Shown here one piece after another: positions 1 to 10,889 of a DNA stretch of 64,000 bases. Both the position numbers and the translations under genes were made by a program. Source of the stretch: Plantago ovata. Its lineage: Eukaryota > Streptophyta > Magnoliopsida > Lamiales > Plantaginaceae. The notes beneath the pieces are model-generated. The model did no database searches and was not told where the DNA came from. It worked only from the letters and a program-made list of their open reading frames with translations. The DNA lies in the NCBI GenBank assembly GCA_028274465.1, contig CM051456.1, positions 2,667,545 through 2,731,544 of the forward strand, given 5' to 3'. Position 1 is the first letter of the stretch. Each line of letters begins with the position of its first letter.

Positions 1-2484
1 TCAAGTCAGCGCCCACACTTTTATCTGTTAATCTAGGTCAGTGTTCACTTCTTACCTGCGAGGCTGTGAAGTCTATAGCTTATCATTTGGGCAAAACGTT
101 GAGAGAGCTATATATAGATGGCTGTGAGAAAATAAAAGCAACGTTGATAGCGAATGCTTTCTTGACGTTTGAAAATTTGGAAGTATTTTCTATTGCCGGC
201 TTGAAGGACGTGTCTGACGGATTTATCATTCAGTTAGTTAGTGCATGCGGCAACAGTCTTAAGAACCTTGACGTGGCTGATTGTGTGTGAGTTGCATTCA
301 TCAGTTTCTTCTTATTCTTTTTTTGTCTGATGTACAGTTTTGAATTTCAGAATTTTATGATAATTATGAGATTAAGCTGCACTCCATTTCCAACTGATTG
401 CAGGGAATTGACCAATTCATCTCTCAGGGCAATCGCTGCTCATTGTCCCGGTTTATTAGCACTCAACCTTTCAAGGTTGATTAAAGTGACAAACGTGGGG
501 ATGGAGTTTCTCGCTAATGGATGCAGGTCTATTGAACGACTGAATCTCACAAAGACCAAATTCAGGTATATATAGCATATATATCTTATAATGCAATTAA
601 TTGAAATGGCAGTTTAGGTTCATTCTCCTTTTGGTAGGCTGTGACTCGATCATATCAAATGTATGAATATGTAGTAAAACTAGATCTCCTTCTCTCTCTT
701 AACACTATATCTCTCTTGCTCTTTACTTGCAGTGATGAAGTTATAGCCGCATTCATAGAAACCTCAGGAGAGTCTTTGACAGAACTTACGTTAAATTACG
801 TAAAGCAGGTATTGTGTATTTCACAGATATTCCGATCTCACATTCAGGAAATTTCTTGAATGTACTTTTTGTGATTATCCAGGATGTTGTTTCTCCTATT
901 TTTACAAGTTTCAAGTTTGAATTTACATAAACAATCAGAGTAATGTATGTTTTCTTGGCATGCTATAGTGCATTTAAATACATGTTATTTATGATCGTTG
1001 TTTAGCGCATGACATGGCATAATCATGTAACAAAGGGGTTTAACCTCTTATGGCCTCGTATCTGTAAAGTGTGTCCGTAGAAGTTAGAGGTTCTGCAACT
1101 GGGAAATCAAAGAGCTCTAGTATGGCAGGCTAGGCAACTTGTGGAGTTTCATGTGTAACATTTGGATGTCACCATATTCTTCTATGCCGATGAAAATGCA
1201 CTTGATAATATGCGTTTTAATCATCAATGAACTATGAAAATGTTTATCAATTCTCTGTATATAGTTGTAGGTGGAATAAATGGAGGCAACTGAGCATGGT
1301 TTGCTTGATCCATCTTTAATTTGTTATTGAAACTTAATTAAGATGCTTTTATCTGGGTCTTTGTTTCTCACTAGATTGTGTGCGTGTGTTTTGCGATACA
1401 ACCCGTAATGGTGTTATTACACTGCGTGTGTTTTGTGAAACACCCCCTTTAATGATGTGATATTTACAGGCCGGAGCTAATACAGCTTTCTCAATTGCTC
1501 GACGATCAAGGAACTTGTCATACCTGGATATTTCATGGTGCAATAAAATCAGCACCAATGCTCTAGGTTTGATCGCCGATAGCTGCTGCTCATTGAAGCT
1601 TCTGAAAGTTTTCGGCTGCAAGCAGGTATGTACTTTTGTCTTCTTCTTTCTATTAAGCTGTTCTAGCTCCCTTTTCATCAAATCCATCAGAGCATCTTGC
1701 TAGTCATCATTACACATGAGTTCTTTTATAACAAGGCCTCGATTGAGAGCTTTAAGTAGTTCTTTTTTCTGCTTCAGTTGTTCCTATAAAGGAATAAGGC
1801 AACGCAGTGTTAATTTACATGTTCAATTCATCACCTACTCTTTATAAATTAAGGTAGAAGGCTTTTGTCTTTCAATCCACTATTCTAGCTTATCTTCCTT
1901 TGAACAAAGATTGTTTTCAGTTTTCTGGGAATTCAGTGTGTGTTTTTTCTTTCATTTGAGGAAAACCCCATCCTGTTTCATTTCTTCTTCTTGTTCTTGT
2001 GTGTTTCTGATTGAAAGTTTGGATCTTGATAGGTGATTAAAGGATGGTTTGATTGGTATTTCATGTTAACATAGAGAAAAAACCAAATAATATCAAAACA
2101 GAAACATAGCTAGCTAGAAAACTTAAATTAAATAAATGTTTCTGCTGTGGTAGTGCTTCTGGTGAATATTAGCCATGATTATTTAACTAATGCGATATGC
2201 ATTCGTTTGTAACACATAAGTTGGATGCGATAGATTGTCTTTCTCTCTAAGTTGGCCAGCTGAAATATAAATACATACAACTCGATATGTTGTTGTTTGA
2301 TTCTCCGTGGCGGTGTTGTTTCCTGCAGATATCTTCTGATGTGATCCTGAATGGGCATTCTAACCCACAGTTGCGGATAATTGGATTTGACTCGGTGCCA
2401 ATCCTGGATCATATCAACTTACTCGAGCCTGATCATGATGTGTTCTTGCGGTATTCACCTCTTCCAACTCCAATTGATTATTAA
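1..2484 (+). CDS. RAD7-like / AMN1-type LRR protein, copy A (5' end outside window)
   Basis: Five visible exons: 1-286, 404-565, 733-808, 1470-1625, 2329-2484 (stop TAA 2482-2484). They give 277 residues from position 3 and all junctions are GT-AG. Exons 3 to 6 match the phases and near-identical lengths of copy B at 10890-14210. The product is a run of cysteine-containing LRRs of the AMN1/RAD7/F-box-LRR class (for example VNLGQCSLLT, LYIDGCEKIKA, LDISWCNKISTNALGLI) and ends in YSPLPTPIDY. Family knowledge: such RNI-like repeats act as protein-binding surfaces in nucleotide-excision-repair RAD7 or ubiquitin-ligase adaptors; no F-box is visible here. The last exon has a three-residue insertion (DHD) relative to B. 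The frame is open through the window start, so the acidic N-terminal exon and part of exon 2 lie upstream. It appears intact, unlike copy C. Confidence 0.85.
1855..2110 (+). repeat. 5'-leader-like module inside intron 5 of LRR copy A
   Basis: Intron 5 of copy A carries a segment (AAGGCTTTTGTCTTTC ... GTTAACATAGAGAAA) that recurs downstream at about 2930-3175. Its core, a TTGATAGGTGATT...GGTTTGATTGGTATTTC motif, also occurs in the 5' leader of gene B (10640-10830). It looks like duplicated leader DNA of this gene family placed inside an intron. Alignment was by eye. Confidence 0.6.
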
Positions 2485-2729
2485 TATCAAGAATTCAGCA
2501 AGGCAAGACCGCAGGGTGAGGGATGCCGCAAGTGGACCTTTATTCTGCTATAGCATCAAGACAATGATCAGATGAATCTAAAAGATTGTATTTTTATTGG
2601 TGGGATTGGATTGAAAGAACTTTATAGATATTGTTCATTTTTCCATCAGATTCCTTTGTCCATTCTGGTTGAATGAATCAGAAACTTTTAAAATCTTCAA
2701 TTGAATATATGTTCAAATTAAATGATAAT

Positions 2730-2830
2730 TACAGTGTTACAGTACTCTTGCATTCACGCTCGCACATTTTGCGTTTGCATAAGGAAATTTAGCGCAATAC
2801 TCCTTCAGTTAGTTGCGTTAACCTCATCTC
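2730..2830 (+). repeat. Conserved 3'-flank unit of the LRR family, copy 1
   Basis: The segment holds GCGTTTGCATAAGGAAATTTA and TTCAGTTAGTTGCGT and lies about 250 bases after the stop of copy A. Close copies sit at 14710-14785 (after gene B), 16475-16550 and, inverted, at 18060-18150 (pseudogene C). Conservation of a non-coding unit in all four places marks how far the duplicated blocks extend. Confidence 0.65.
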
Positions 2831-2929
2831 CCTGGTGATGAATCTAACAATATTTGTTATCAGAGAATTTTGCGACTGGGATTGCGAAGTGCTAGTCATA
2901 TAATTAGCTAGTATGACTACCCTCTCAAG

Positions 2930-3365
2930 GCCTTTGTCTTTCTATCCAGTGTTTGTATCGAGCATTTAACTTATCTTCCCTTGAATAAACTTTTCGCGGG
3001 AATTCATAGATCTAGCTAGATGATCCAGTGTGTGTCTTTTCTTTCATTTGAGGAAGAGCCCTTCCTGTTTCATTTCTTCTTATTCTTGTGTGTTTCTAAT
3101 TGAAAGTTTGGCTTGATAAGTGAGCGAAGGGTGGTTTGATTGGCATTTCATGTTAACATAGAGAAAAACCAATTTTCCATTTCATTCTTGATGTGTTTTT
3201 GATTGAATGTTTGTATCTAGCTTGATAAGTGATTGAAGGGTTTTTATTGGTATTCCTTTTCATTTTTTAATTGAAGTTTGTATCTGGATCATTTCTTGTT
3301 AACATACAGATTAATTAACCAATTTCCCTTTTCATTGTTGATGTGTTTTTGTGTGGAGTGTTTTG
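2930..3365 (+). repeat. Leader-module repeats downstream of LRR copy A
   Basis: 2930-3175 repeats 1855-2110. It is followed by at least two more diverged copies of the core (GATGTGTTTTTGATTGAA-TGTTTGTATC...TTGATAAGTGATTGAAGGG) at 3180-3290 and 3300-3365. The same core occurs twice in the leader of gene B (10655-10735 and 10740-10830). The copies are tandem and imperfect, with no open frame. Confidence 0.6.
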
Positions 3366-4620
3366 ACACTATTTTAAGGGAAAATGCGAGGGGTGGGGTA
3401 TGCATGGAGAAGGCTGAAGTTAGTATGTGTAGGAGTAGAGAGAGGCTTTTAATTTCGACATGCTATCCTAGAGCTTCACCAAACGCTGTCATATCATTCT
3501 CTTTTTGCGCATATGCTCAAAGAGAGTTGTTGTGAATGAAGTCCTAATGCACAACTATGCTGTTTTGGCTTGTGGTTAAATATACAAGGATGGTGATCAT
3601 GCTGTGTGTTTTCTCATAATCCAAGATCACTTACCTTGTTGGAATAAGAATATTGTATGCCTTTTGGTTTTGGGCATCTTTCTTTACTGACCCCTCTGCA
3701 CTTAACATTGTCATTTACCTTTTTTTTTCCCTTCCCATAAAACATGTTGAACTTCATATGTAATGTTGAACCTTTATGCTGATCCACGAGCTGGACACAG
3801 AAGAAGTCATGAAGCAGTTGAAATTTGTAGAGGCGGCCGTATGAACTGTGATATGATTGCTTGTTCGTTTCATTTGATGTTTGTAATTTTTGTTCTGACT
3901 TTTTATACTCAACGTGTTGCTCTTTTGCATTATAATCAAGGCTTTTTGACGTTATAATTAAAATGTTGTGCAGTTTGCAGTCGAGCCCTCTCCAGGCAGC
4001 TGCTAAGAGACACAAGTTGGACTGTCCAAAGAGCAATCAATGGCTCTTAGGATTCATTGTGATTGTCAGATATATATAGAGAGAGAGATCGCATATATTG
4101 TACATCAAGATGATGGGATGAATGTCATTAACTTGGCATTCAGCGGAACGTTTTCAATCTAGAGAAATTAGAAAGTAGAATTAAGATGCAGATTTGTTAT
4201 AAATGATTGACTGATTTTCTTTTGTCTGTTGTATGTTGATAGTGTTGATTAAACAATGCCACCCCATGAATCTGATCACGTTGAGAGAATGTTAAGGTCA
4301 GGATGCATAAGTTTTAGAGCAAAACGAATTGAATTTGATTATTTTGTCTTCATCTTTTGTGCTGGAGTTGACTAAGTTGTTGGTCCATTGGAGGCCCAAA
4401 CAGTCCCATGAAAAGATAAGAGGAAGAATACACTTGTTTCAGCAGAAGAGATAAATTCATTCATCTTATATAGAGATTCAAGCTTTACCAACTTGCTTCT
4501 TTTACAATTAAACCTGGCAGATAAATTCATCTAAGCAACCATAAAAACCTAACTAGTCTTATTCAACCATGTCTAAAACAAAGGAACTTAAGCCTCTCTA
4601 AAACGAAGGACCTTATCAGC

Positions 4621-7231
4621 TCATTGCGGATTTGGGGAGCGGCTGTTGGCAGCAGAAACCCTGGATCCCCATTCAAGCAGCTCTTTGCTAGTATCATCCT
4701 TGTGCACAAAAACTTCTATAAAGCACAAGCTATCCTTTTTCTCCCCCGTTGCCGTACTGATAGCACTGATAAGTTCCTCTTCACAGTACACCTGCAACAA
4801 ATTAAGAAACACAGATTTTTCAGATATTTACTAATATTGATCATAAAATTAATAATGCACGACAATTCAAAAGACACGCATTTCATACCTTAGTAGTCCA
4901 ACAGTTGCCTTCACCATTATGGATAGCATCCACTAATCCAGAGTAGTTCCAGTTCTTGATCACATTGTAAGGTCCGTCATGGATTTCAACTTCAATGGTG
5001 TACCCACCATTGTTTATCAGGAATATTATGGTCTTTTGTCCGCAGCGAATCATTGTTGAAACATCTTGACAAGTTACCTGAATTGTAGTAAATCAAATTC
5101 AGTCTTGTTTACAAGTAAGCATAGTCAATATATACCTGCAATTCTGAATTTATGCAATATCAACCTGAAAACTTCCATCACCAATGCAAGCAATCACACG
5201 TTTCTTGGGGACAGACTGAGCATAGCCCAGGGTAGCTCCAACGGACCATCCTATCGATCCATACTGCATCTGGAACTCATACCTGCAATGCCAACTCTTT
5301 ATTATATCTAGTTGCTGTAAATTAAATAACATGGCTATTATATTAAGGTAAAAAAAACTTATTGATTCAGTTTACCCGCATCCCTCAGGCAGCTTCAACT
5401 TCTGGCAATTAAACCAAGAATCGCCTGTCTCAGCAATCACAGCTGTTTCCCCTGACAACATCTTTTGTATATGCTGGAAAAGCACATTAACCCTCAATGG
5501 TTCTTTAGGCATACTTGTAGGAACCCCATCAGGCACGTAAATCCTCTTGTAATTTTCAAATGCTGCCGTGTTCTTTTTAATTTTCTTAGAGAGTGCTTGC
5601 AAGAAATCTTTCATGAGCACACAGCCAAATGCAGGGCCATTGGCAATCACAACATGATCAGGCTGCACAATGATAGCTTTTTCCTTCTTGAGAAGGAGAG
5701 AGTAGCCAACCGAGCTGTAGTCATTGAAGATAGGGCCAGCAAAGATGTAGGCGTCAGCTGATTCCACAATTTCACCACAGAAAGCAGTTCCAACAGCACC
5801 CCAATATGTTCCAATGAAGTGCGGGTGGTTCTCTGGTACTTGGCCCTTGGCCGATGGCATTACTCCAATTGCATAGCCACATGCATCTGCAAGTTTCATG
5901 AATGCAGACCCAGCCTTTGCCACACGGAGTTTAGGCCCTCCAATCATTACTGGCTTCACTGCCTTGTTTAGGAAAGCCACAGCTGCATCTACTGCAGCCT
6001 CAAGCCCATGCTTGTTGCTCAATCTGGGAGCAGCAAAACAAATTCCATTAAATAATTAAGACGTGGAAATGGTTGAAGAAGATGCCATTAGAAGTGCATA
6101 TTGTAGTAGCCTACCAATGCAATATAATAATCAAACCAATACCATTCTCTTGAAATTAACTCTACAATCAGTTCCATATTAGAATTTCTCAAAAGTTTCT
6201 CTCACATCTATTGCTCTTGAATAATTCATAATGCGGTTTTCACAATCAGTTACCACTATTTTAAGTGATTAAGAGAATGCGGTCGATATTAAGAATGGTA
6301 ACAAAGTACAAACCTTGGCGAAATGGAGAAAGGAATTGGGTCATTTGCAAAAGTTGGATGAGGAATCCCGGGCAAATTGCAACTGATGCTCAAGTACACA
6401 GGCTTGCTCTCCTTTAGAGCCGTGGAGATGGCTCTATCCACTTGCTCATGAGCATCTTCCAAGTTAGTGATAACAGCCTGTAGTAAAAAATAAGTGAGTG
6501 CTTCATGAGTTATGCATATTAGCATATATAAGCTGCTTAATCCATAACTGCTTATTTTACAACTTAATATCCCAAGTCATCCGTGAACAAACAAAGCATT
6601 TCTACAAGTATAGTAGTTTTCATGGACACGAACTGTTTACTTCGATCACGAATTAGGCTTTCGGTTTTACCTGATAACAAGTGATGGCTTGGTAACAGCG
6701 CAGCTCCTGAGAGAAATCCGTCAGCCCAATGGTATGATGAAGAATCCTATTGGTCCCGTAATCGTTCGTGTTCGGTCCACCAGCAATGCAAATCACCGGC
6801 AAATTCTCACTGTATGCGCCAGCAATGGCGTTTATCACACTCAATCCTCCCACGGTGAACGTGACAACGCATGCGCCTACGCCTCGGGCACGTGCATAGC
6901 CATCCGCCGCGTACCCAGCATTGAGCTCGTTACAGCAGCCGATATTTTTTAGTCGTGGCTCAGCAATGAGGTGATCCAGAAGAGTGAGGTTGAAGTCGCC
7001 AGGAACGGAGAACACGTCCTCGACTCCAATCTCGACCAGGCGGCGAGCAATGTGGCGGCCAAGAGTGGACTCGGCTGGGAGGTGTGAATGAGTGTCGTGG
7101 ACGTGAACAGCGGATACGCCGTTAGCAGCTGGGCAGATTACGTTGCCGTTGGACGCAGGTTTGCATGAGTCTATGGACGCAGCAGGTTTGACTGATATGT
7201 CCATCGACTTGGAGACTACAAGAGTGTCCAT
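4621..7231 (-). CDS. PDC: Pyruvate decarboxylase, complete, six exons
   Basis: Exons in transcript order: 7231-6671, 6477-6314, 6023-5376, 5282-5165, 5077-4889, 4791-4621 (stop TGA 4623-4621). They encode 616 residues, close to the roughly 600 usual for plant PDC. The ThDP-dependent enzyme converts pyruvate to acetaldehyde and CO2 in the cytosol, the first step of ethanol fermentation. Visible signatures are the N-terminal PYR domain with [17 protein letters not shown] (cofactor-activating Glu), the catalytic HHTIG pair and a central domain. The PP-domain motif GDGSFQ runs across the exon 4/5 junction to INNGGYT, giving the GDG...NN metal/ThDP site. The first ATG in frame (7231) precedes a variable region rich in Ser/Ala, as in other plant PDCs. 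No defect is seen. Plant PDC genes are typically low-oxygen induced; no specific element was proven here. Confidence 0.96.
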
Positions 7232-7337
7232 TTTCAAAATGATAAGATAAAGACTTTGTGTTTGTTGTCGGGAAAAACTCAGAATATAGATAGAATGAAT
7301 AATGTGATGTGATGGTAAAGATTAAAATCTGAGTAGG

Positions 7338-7345
7338 TTTATATA
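7338..7345 (-). promoter_or_regulatory. Probable TATA box of PDC
   Basis: The minus strand reads TATATAAA about 105 bases before the PDC start codon, a normal distance allowing a short leader. It is supported by position and match only. Confidence 0.5.
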
Positions 7346-7561
7346 CATGTGAGTGTGTATATGTTTAGGGAAAGTAGTTGTTGAATTTTTCTTTAAATGC
7401 TTTAAATGGTTGTAGATTGAGTCAAATGATTGACTAGTTATGTGTGTGTGCGCACGCTAATGAAATCTGTTATTACTAAATCTACTAAATCTAAATGTTA
7501 GGGACCTAACCAAACACCACTAATTTACAAAATATACATATTCTAAGTCACACATCTTTGA

Positions 7562-7620
7562 TTTAATTTAATTTAATTTAATTTACTTAATATAAATGTA
7601 ATTTAATTTAATTTAATTAT
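7562..7620. repeat. AATTTA-type microsatellite
   Basis: Repeated (T)TTAA(A)TT units occur in two short runs separated by TACTTAATATAAATG. It is simple-sequence DNA upstream of PDC. Confidence 0.8.
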
Positions 7621-7819
7621 ATTTGCATAAATTTACTGATTTTTCTCATCAGTTATTGTTATAAATTTAGAATTATTGCTCATAGCCATCGTTTACGCTT
7701 TTTCCATCATCATTGTTCTCATTTCTCGAAGTTCATCAAAGCTTTCACACAACTCACACACATTACTACTAATTAGTAATTAGTGGTTTGTTATTTTTTT
7801 CCTATTTGTCCGAGAGAGA

Positions 7820-9060
7820 ACGACACTCTCTGAGTTAACTATTCACTATATTAATTCTTTTTATTTGTGATATGGATACTTCCACATACATAATACATGA
7901 GTAAAACCTGTCAGAATATGAAACGTTTGAAAAAGATTGCAAGAAGAGAGAATGAAGATGAATAATCATCTTATTGAATATGAAGATGTATTGATACAAA
8001 AGTTGTATACAAATGAATTACAGACTGCTGCTATATATACTAAGCTAAAGAGTCCTAGAGTCCTAATGCAATTAATCTAAACTGATTGTACAGATATATA
8101 CAACGTTGTAGGATTTTCTTTAATTAAGATAACTCAAACATATTTCCAGGATATAGCATATTCCTTCTAGCTGTGGAGTTTCCTGATGAGATCTGGACTC
8201 TCTCAATATGACGGTGTTGACCAAGGAGTTAACCTGCTCTGATTCAACTCCTATGTTAACTCCTGTGTTCTGCTCTTCTTCTTTGATTCAAGCTTCTTTT
8301 CTTCTCTTGACAAAACCTACACGAGTCCATCCTAATATGTAGTTATGTAGTGGGAATGCTGTAAAAATAATCACGTATATTCATATCCCGAATGCGATTC
8401 AATAACACAATTTAACTCATCACCTTACGAATTATAATCAAACACATGTTGACCTATTTCTTGTTTATTACCGTTAAAAAGTAAAACTTTAATCCAATCA
8501 ATAAGTTCTTCATTATGATGAAAATAATAACTACTAAAATGAATGTCAGTTTAAATGATGAGAATGCGGAAAATATCCGTGAGACGTACGTCAATTTAAA
8601 TGGTGAGTATGTAGTAAAATATAATGTAGTTGTATAAACATAAATTAGAAGGCGCACGGGTAAATTCAAATTGTGAGCATGTGGGAAATATTGTGAACGT
8701 GTACGTCGTGGGAATATTACATTACACCATTAAACTCATCACCTTTATGAACTACAATGAAACGACACATGTTGACCCATTTCTCGTTCTTAACCATCAA
8801 AATTTTGATCGCGTCAATAAGTGCTTCGTTTAAGATGAGAATAATAAATACTAATAGCTATAAATTAAATGAACTTCAGTTTAAATGACGAGAATGTCGA
8901 TCGGGAGATATTCATCAGATGTATGTCAATTTAAATGGTGTGTACGCGGTTAAATATTACGTAGACGTATACACAAATTAAAAGGTGCGCACGTAAATTT
9001 AAAAGGCGAGTACGCGGTGTATATTATGAACATGCACGTCCCGGGAATGTTATTGAACTG
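7820..9060 (+). repeat. Promoter-type repeat units a and b upstream of LRR gene B
   Basis: Unit a (about 7880-8725, interrupted by the solo LTR) and unit b (about 8725-9060) are diverged copies of the segment at 9820-10268. Shared landmarks are CCTACA(C/A)GAGTCCATC, CATGTTGACC(C/T)ATTTCT, GTCAATTTAAATGGTG and the AAATATTATGTAGACGTATA region. An inverted fourth copy lies at 19560-19850. No coding frame is conserved. The order next to TATA sequences suggests duplicated promoter DNA of the LRR genes. Confidence 0.65.
7909..8312. mobile_element. Solo LTR with 5-bp target duplication
   Basis: The 404-base insert starts TGTCAG and ends TTGACA (TG...CA termini with a short inverted TGTCA/TGACA). 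It is flanked on both sides by AAACC (7904-7908 and 8313-8317). The related repeat at about 9825 and the inverted one near 19835 read AAACCTACA without the insert, so they are empty sites. A TATATATACTA run lies inside. There is no internal coding region, so this is a recombined single LTR of an LTR retrotransposon; the superfamily is not determined. Confidence 0.8.
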
Positions 9061-9826
9061 GTGTGGGAGAAATCTAAGAAACAAAACAATGGTGCATCTC
9101 CTCCAAATAATTTGAGATCAGAGTGGAGCAAAGTGCAATAAGCAATGATTCACACATTTCTTATAAAACCCCAAAAATCTCAAATTAATATCACAGCAGT
9201 ACTCTGTCTAATTTCTACGAGCTGGTGGTCGTTTCGCGGCAGCCGTTAATTTGGGCGGAGGGAAATGATACCTTATCCAATTCTTTGTTGGAGACTTGGA
9301 GTACTTGTAAAAGAGGGGTTTTAAGTTTTCCATTTTATACATGTGCCCCTTTCATCTTTTATTATTCATAAATGTACACCATCAAGTTCGAAAAACATTA
9401 GTTAATACATTATACTGTAAAACTTTTTACAATTCACCAAATATAATAATTTTGGGAAAGAAAAATAACTAAGAGAAAAAGTATTAAAAGGAGAATAAAG
9501 TGAAATTCAATTAAGCTTTAATGCTTTATTGTAAAAGTATTACTTTATTTTTCAAATTTAAGAGATTTTTTATTTTTTTTGGAATAGAGGATTTGATATT
9601 ATTACCTTCCCTTTTCTTTTGACTAGCAAACATTTAGATAATTAGAAGATCAACCCCCCTAACTTTGAATATTTGTTTACATCCTAGTAAAATCTAAAAT
9701 TTTCTGTGTTGTTAATAGCTATTCATAAAAGTTTCGATTAATCCAAGACGGTGTATTGAAGATAGCGTATGATGATTTTGGCACATACGTGAAGAACGTG
9801 GAAATACATAATGCATGAGAGAAACC
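9061..9826. other. Orphan promoter copy and AT-rich DNA
   Basis: 9105-9210 repeats the sequence around the gene B TATA box (GAGTGGAGCAAAGTGCAATA ... TTATAAAACCCCAAAAATC, TATAAAA at 9162-9168) but loses similarity after about 9205, and no gene follows. AT-rich DNA at 9420-9660 recurs inverted at about 20210-20480. I see no gene. Confidence 0.6.
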
Positions 9827-10268
9827 TACAAGAGTCCATCGTAATTTGTAGTTATATAATAAGATTGCGCTAAAAAAGTTATCACGTAGTATATACATAG
9901 ATCATGAGTGTGATTCAATATCACTATTTAACTAATCACGTTCACGAATTACAATCAAATGACACGTGTTGACCCATTTCTCGTTCTTACACATCAAAAT
10001 TTCAATCACGTCAATTAGGATTTCGTTTATGACAAGAATAATAACTACTACTCAATTGTCATTTGAAAACGAATAATAATAATTAGCTATAAAACGAATG
10101 TCATTTGAATGCGGAAAATATTCATGAGATGTAGATCAATTTAAATGGTGAGTACGCGGTTAAATATTATGTAGACGTATAAACATAAATTAAAAGGTAC
10201 GCGCATAAATTTAAATGGCGAGTACGCGCGAAGTATTACGAACATGCACGCCCCGAGAATAGTATTGA
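9827..10268 (+). repeat. Promoter-type repeat unit c, directly upstream of LRR gene B
   Basis: This is the third direct copy of the unit described at 7820-9060. It ends about 90 bases before the gene B TATA box and contains CACGTGTTGACCCATTTCTCG. It is probably part of the gene B promoter. Confidence 0.6.
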
Positions 10269-10357
10269 ACCTAATAAACAAAACAATGGTGTATCTCCTC
10301 CTATAAGTTGAGATCAGAGTGGAGCAAAGTGCAATAAACAATGATTCACACATTTAT

Positions 10358-10364
10358 TATAAAA
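10358..10364 (+). promoter_or_regulatory. TATA box of LRR gene B
   Basis: TATAAAA is followed by CCCCAAAAATCTC and a pyrimidine-rich leader. The same block exists at 9162 (orphan) and in inverted, altered form near 18995 (pseudogene C). The predicted leader of about 500 bases contains a CTT microsatellite (about 10587-10620) and two copies of the leader module, one or both perhaps intronic (GGTAGGTGATTC, GATAGGTGATTGG). Confidence 0.55.
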
Positions 10365-10586
10365 CCCCAAAAATCTCAAATTAATATCACAACAATTCTC
10401 TGTCTTTCTCTTCTCTGCTTTACCTTTCACATTCAATTTCCAGCAACAAGATTACAGACTTTACAGTACTACATGAATTCCCAAAAGTGCACAAATGCAA
10501 TCTATTTTACACTCACTTTACTTGATTTCCCCAAAAGAAATCATCCTATAAATTAAAGGAACAAGGCAAATTATCCATCCTGATTC

Positions 10587-10620
10587 ATTTCTTCTTCTTC
10601 TTCTTCTTCTTCTTCTTCTT
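10587..10620 (+). repeat. CTT microsatellite in the leader of gene B
   Basis: About eleven TTC/CTT units lie in the presumed 5' UTR of gene B. Copy A and pseudogene C leader remnants have only two or three units. Confidence 0.85.
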
Positions 10621-10889
10621 GTGTGTTTCTGATCCTGTTTCTTATCAAGTGTTTATTCTTGATGTGTTTTTGATTGAAAGTTTGGTTCTTGGTAGGTGAT
10701 TCAAGAGTGGTTTGATTGCTATTTCTTGTTAACTATTTTCCTTTTCATTCATGTTTGTTTTTTACTGAAAGTTTGTATCTTGATAGGTGATTGGAGGGCG
10801 GTTTGATTGGTATTTCCTGTTTTCTATCTTGATTATTGGGTGGTACCCTGGTAGGGTTTATTGTCCTTGAATTGGATTTTTGTTTGAAA

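Larger units (their letters stand above)
2485..4620. other. Spacer between LRR copy A and PDC, with leader-module repeats
   Basis: No gene is recognised here. A 3'-flank unit shared by all LRR copies lies at about 2730-2830. Leader-module copies lie at 2930-3175, 3180-3290 and a partial one at 3300-3365. Short open stretches at 3614-4036 (-) and 3763-3957 (+) match nothing I know. A stretch near 3785-3845 can be read as a short charged peptide (ELDTEEVMKQLKFVEAAV), perhaps exon debris, but no gene model can be built. Confidence 0.5.

Noticed and set aside
3614..4036. Minus-strand 140-codon frame between LRR A and PDC
   Set aside because: No recognisable domain and a composition typical of AT-rich spacer.
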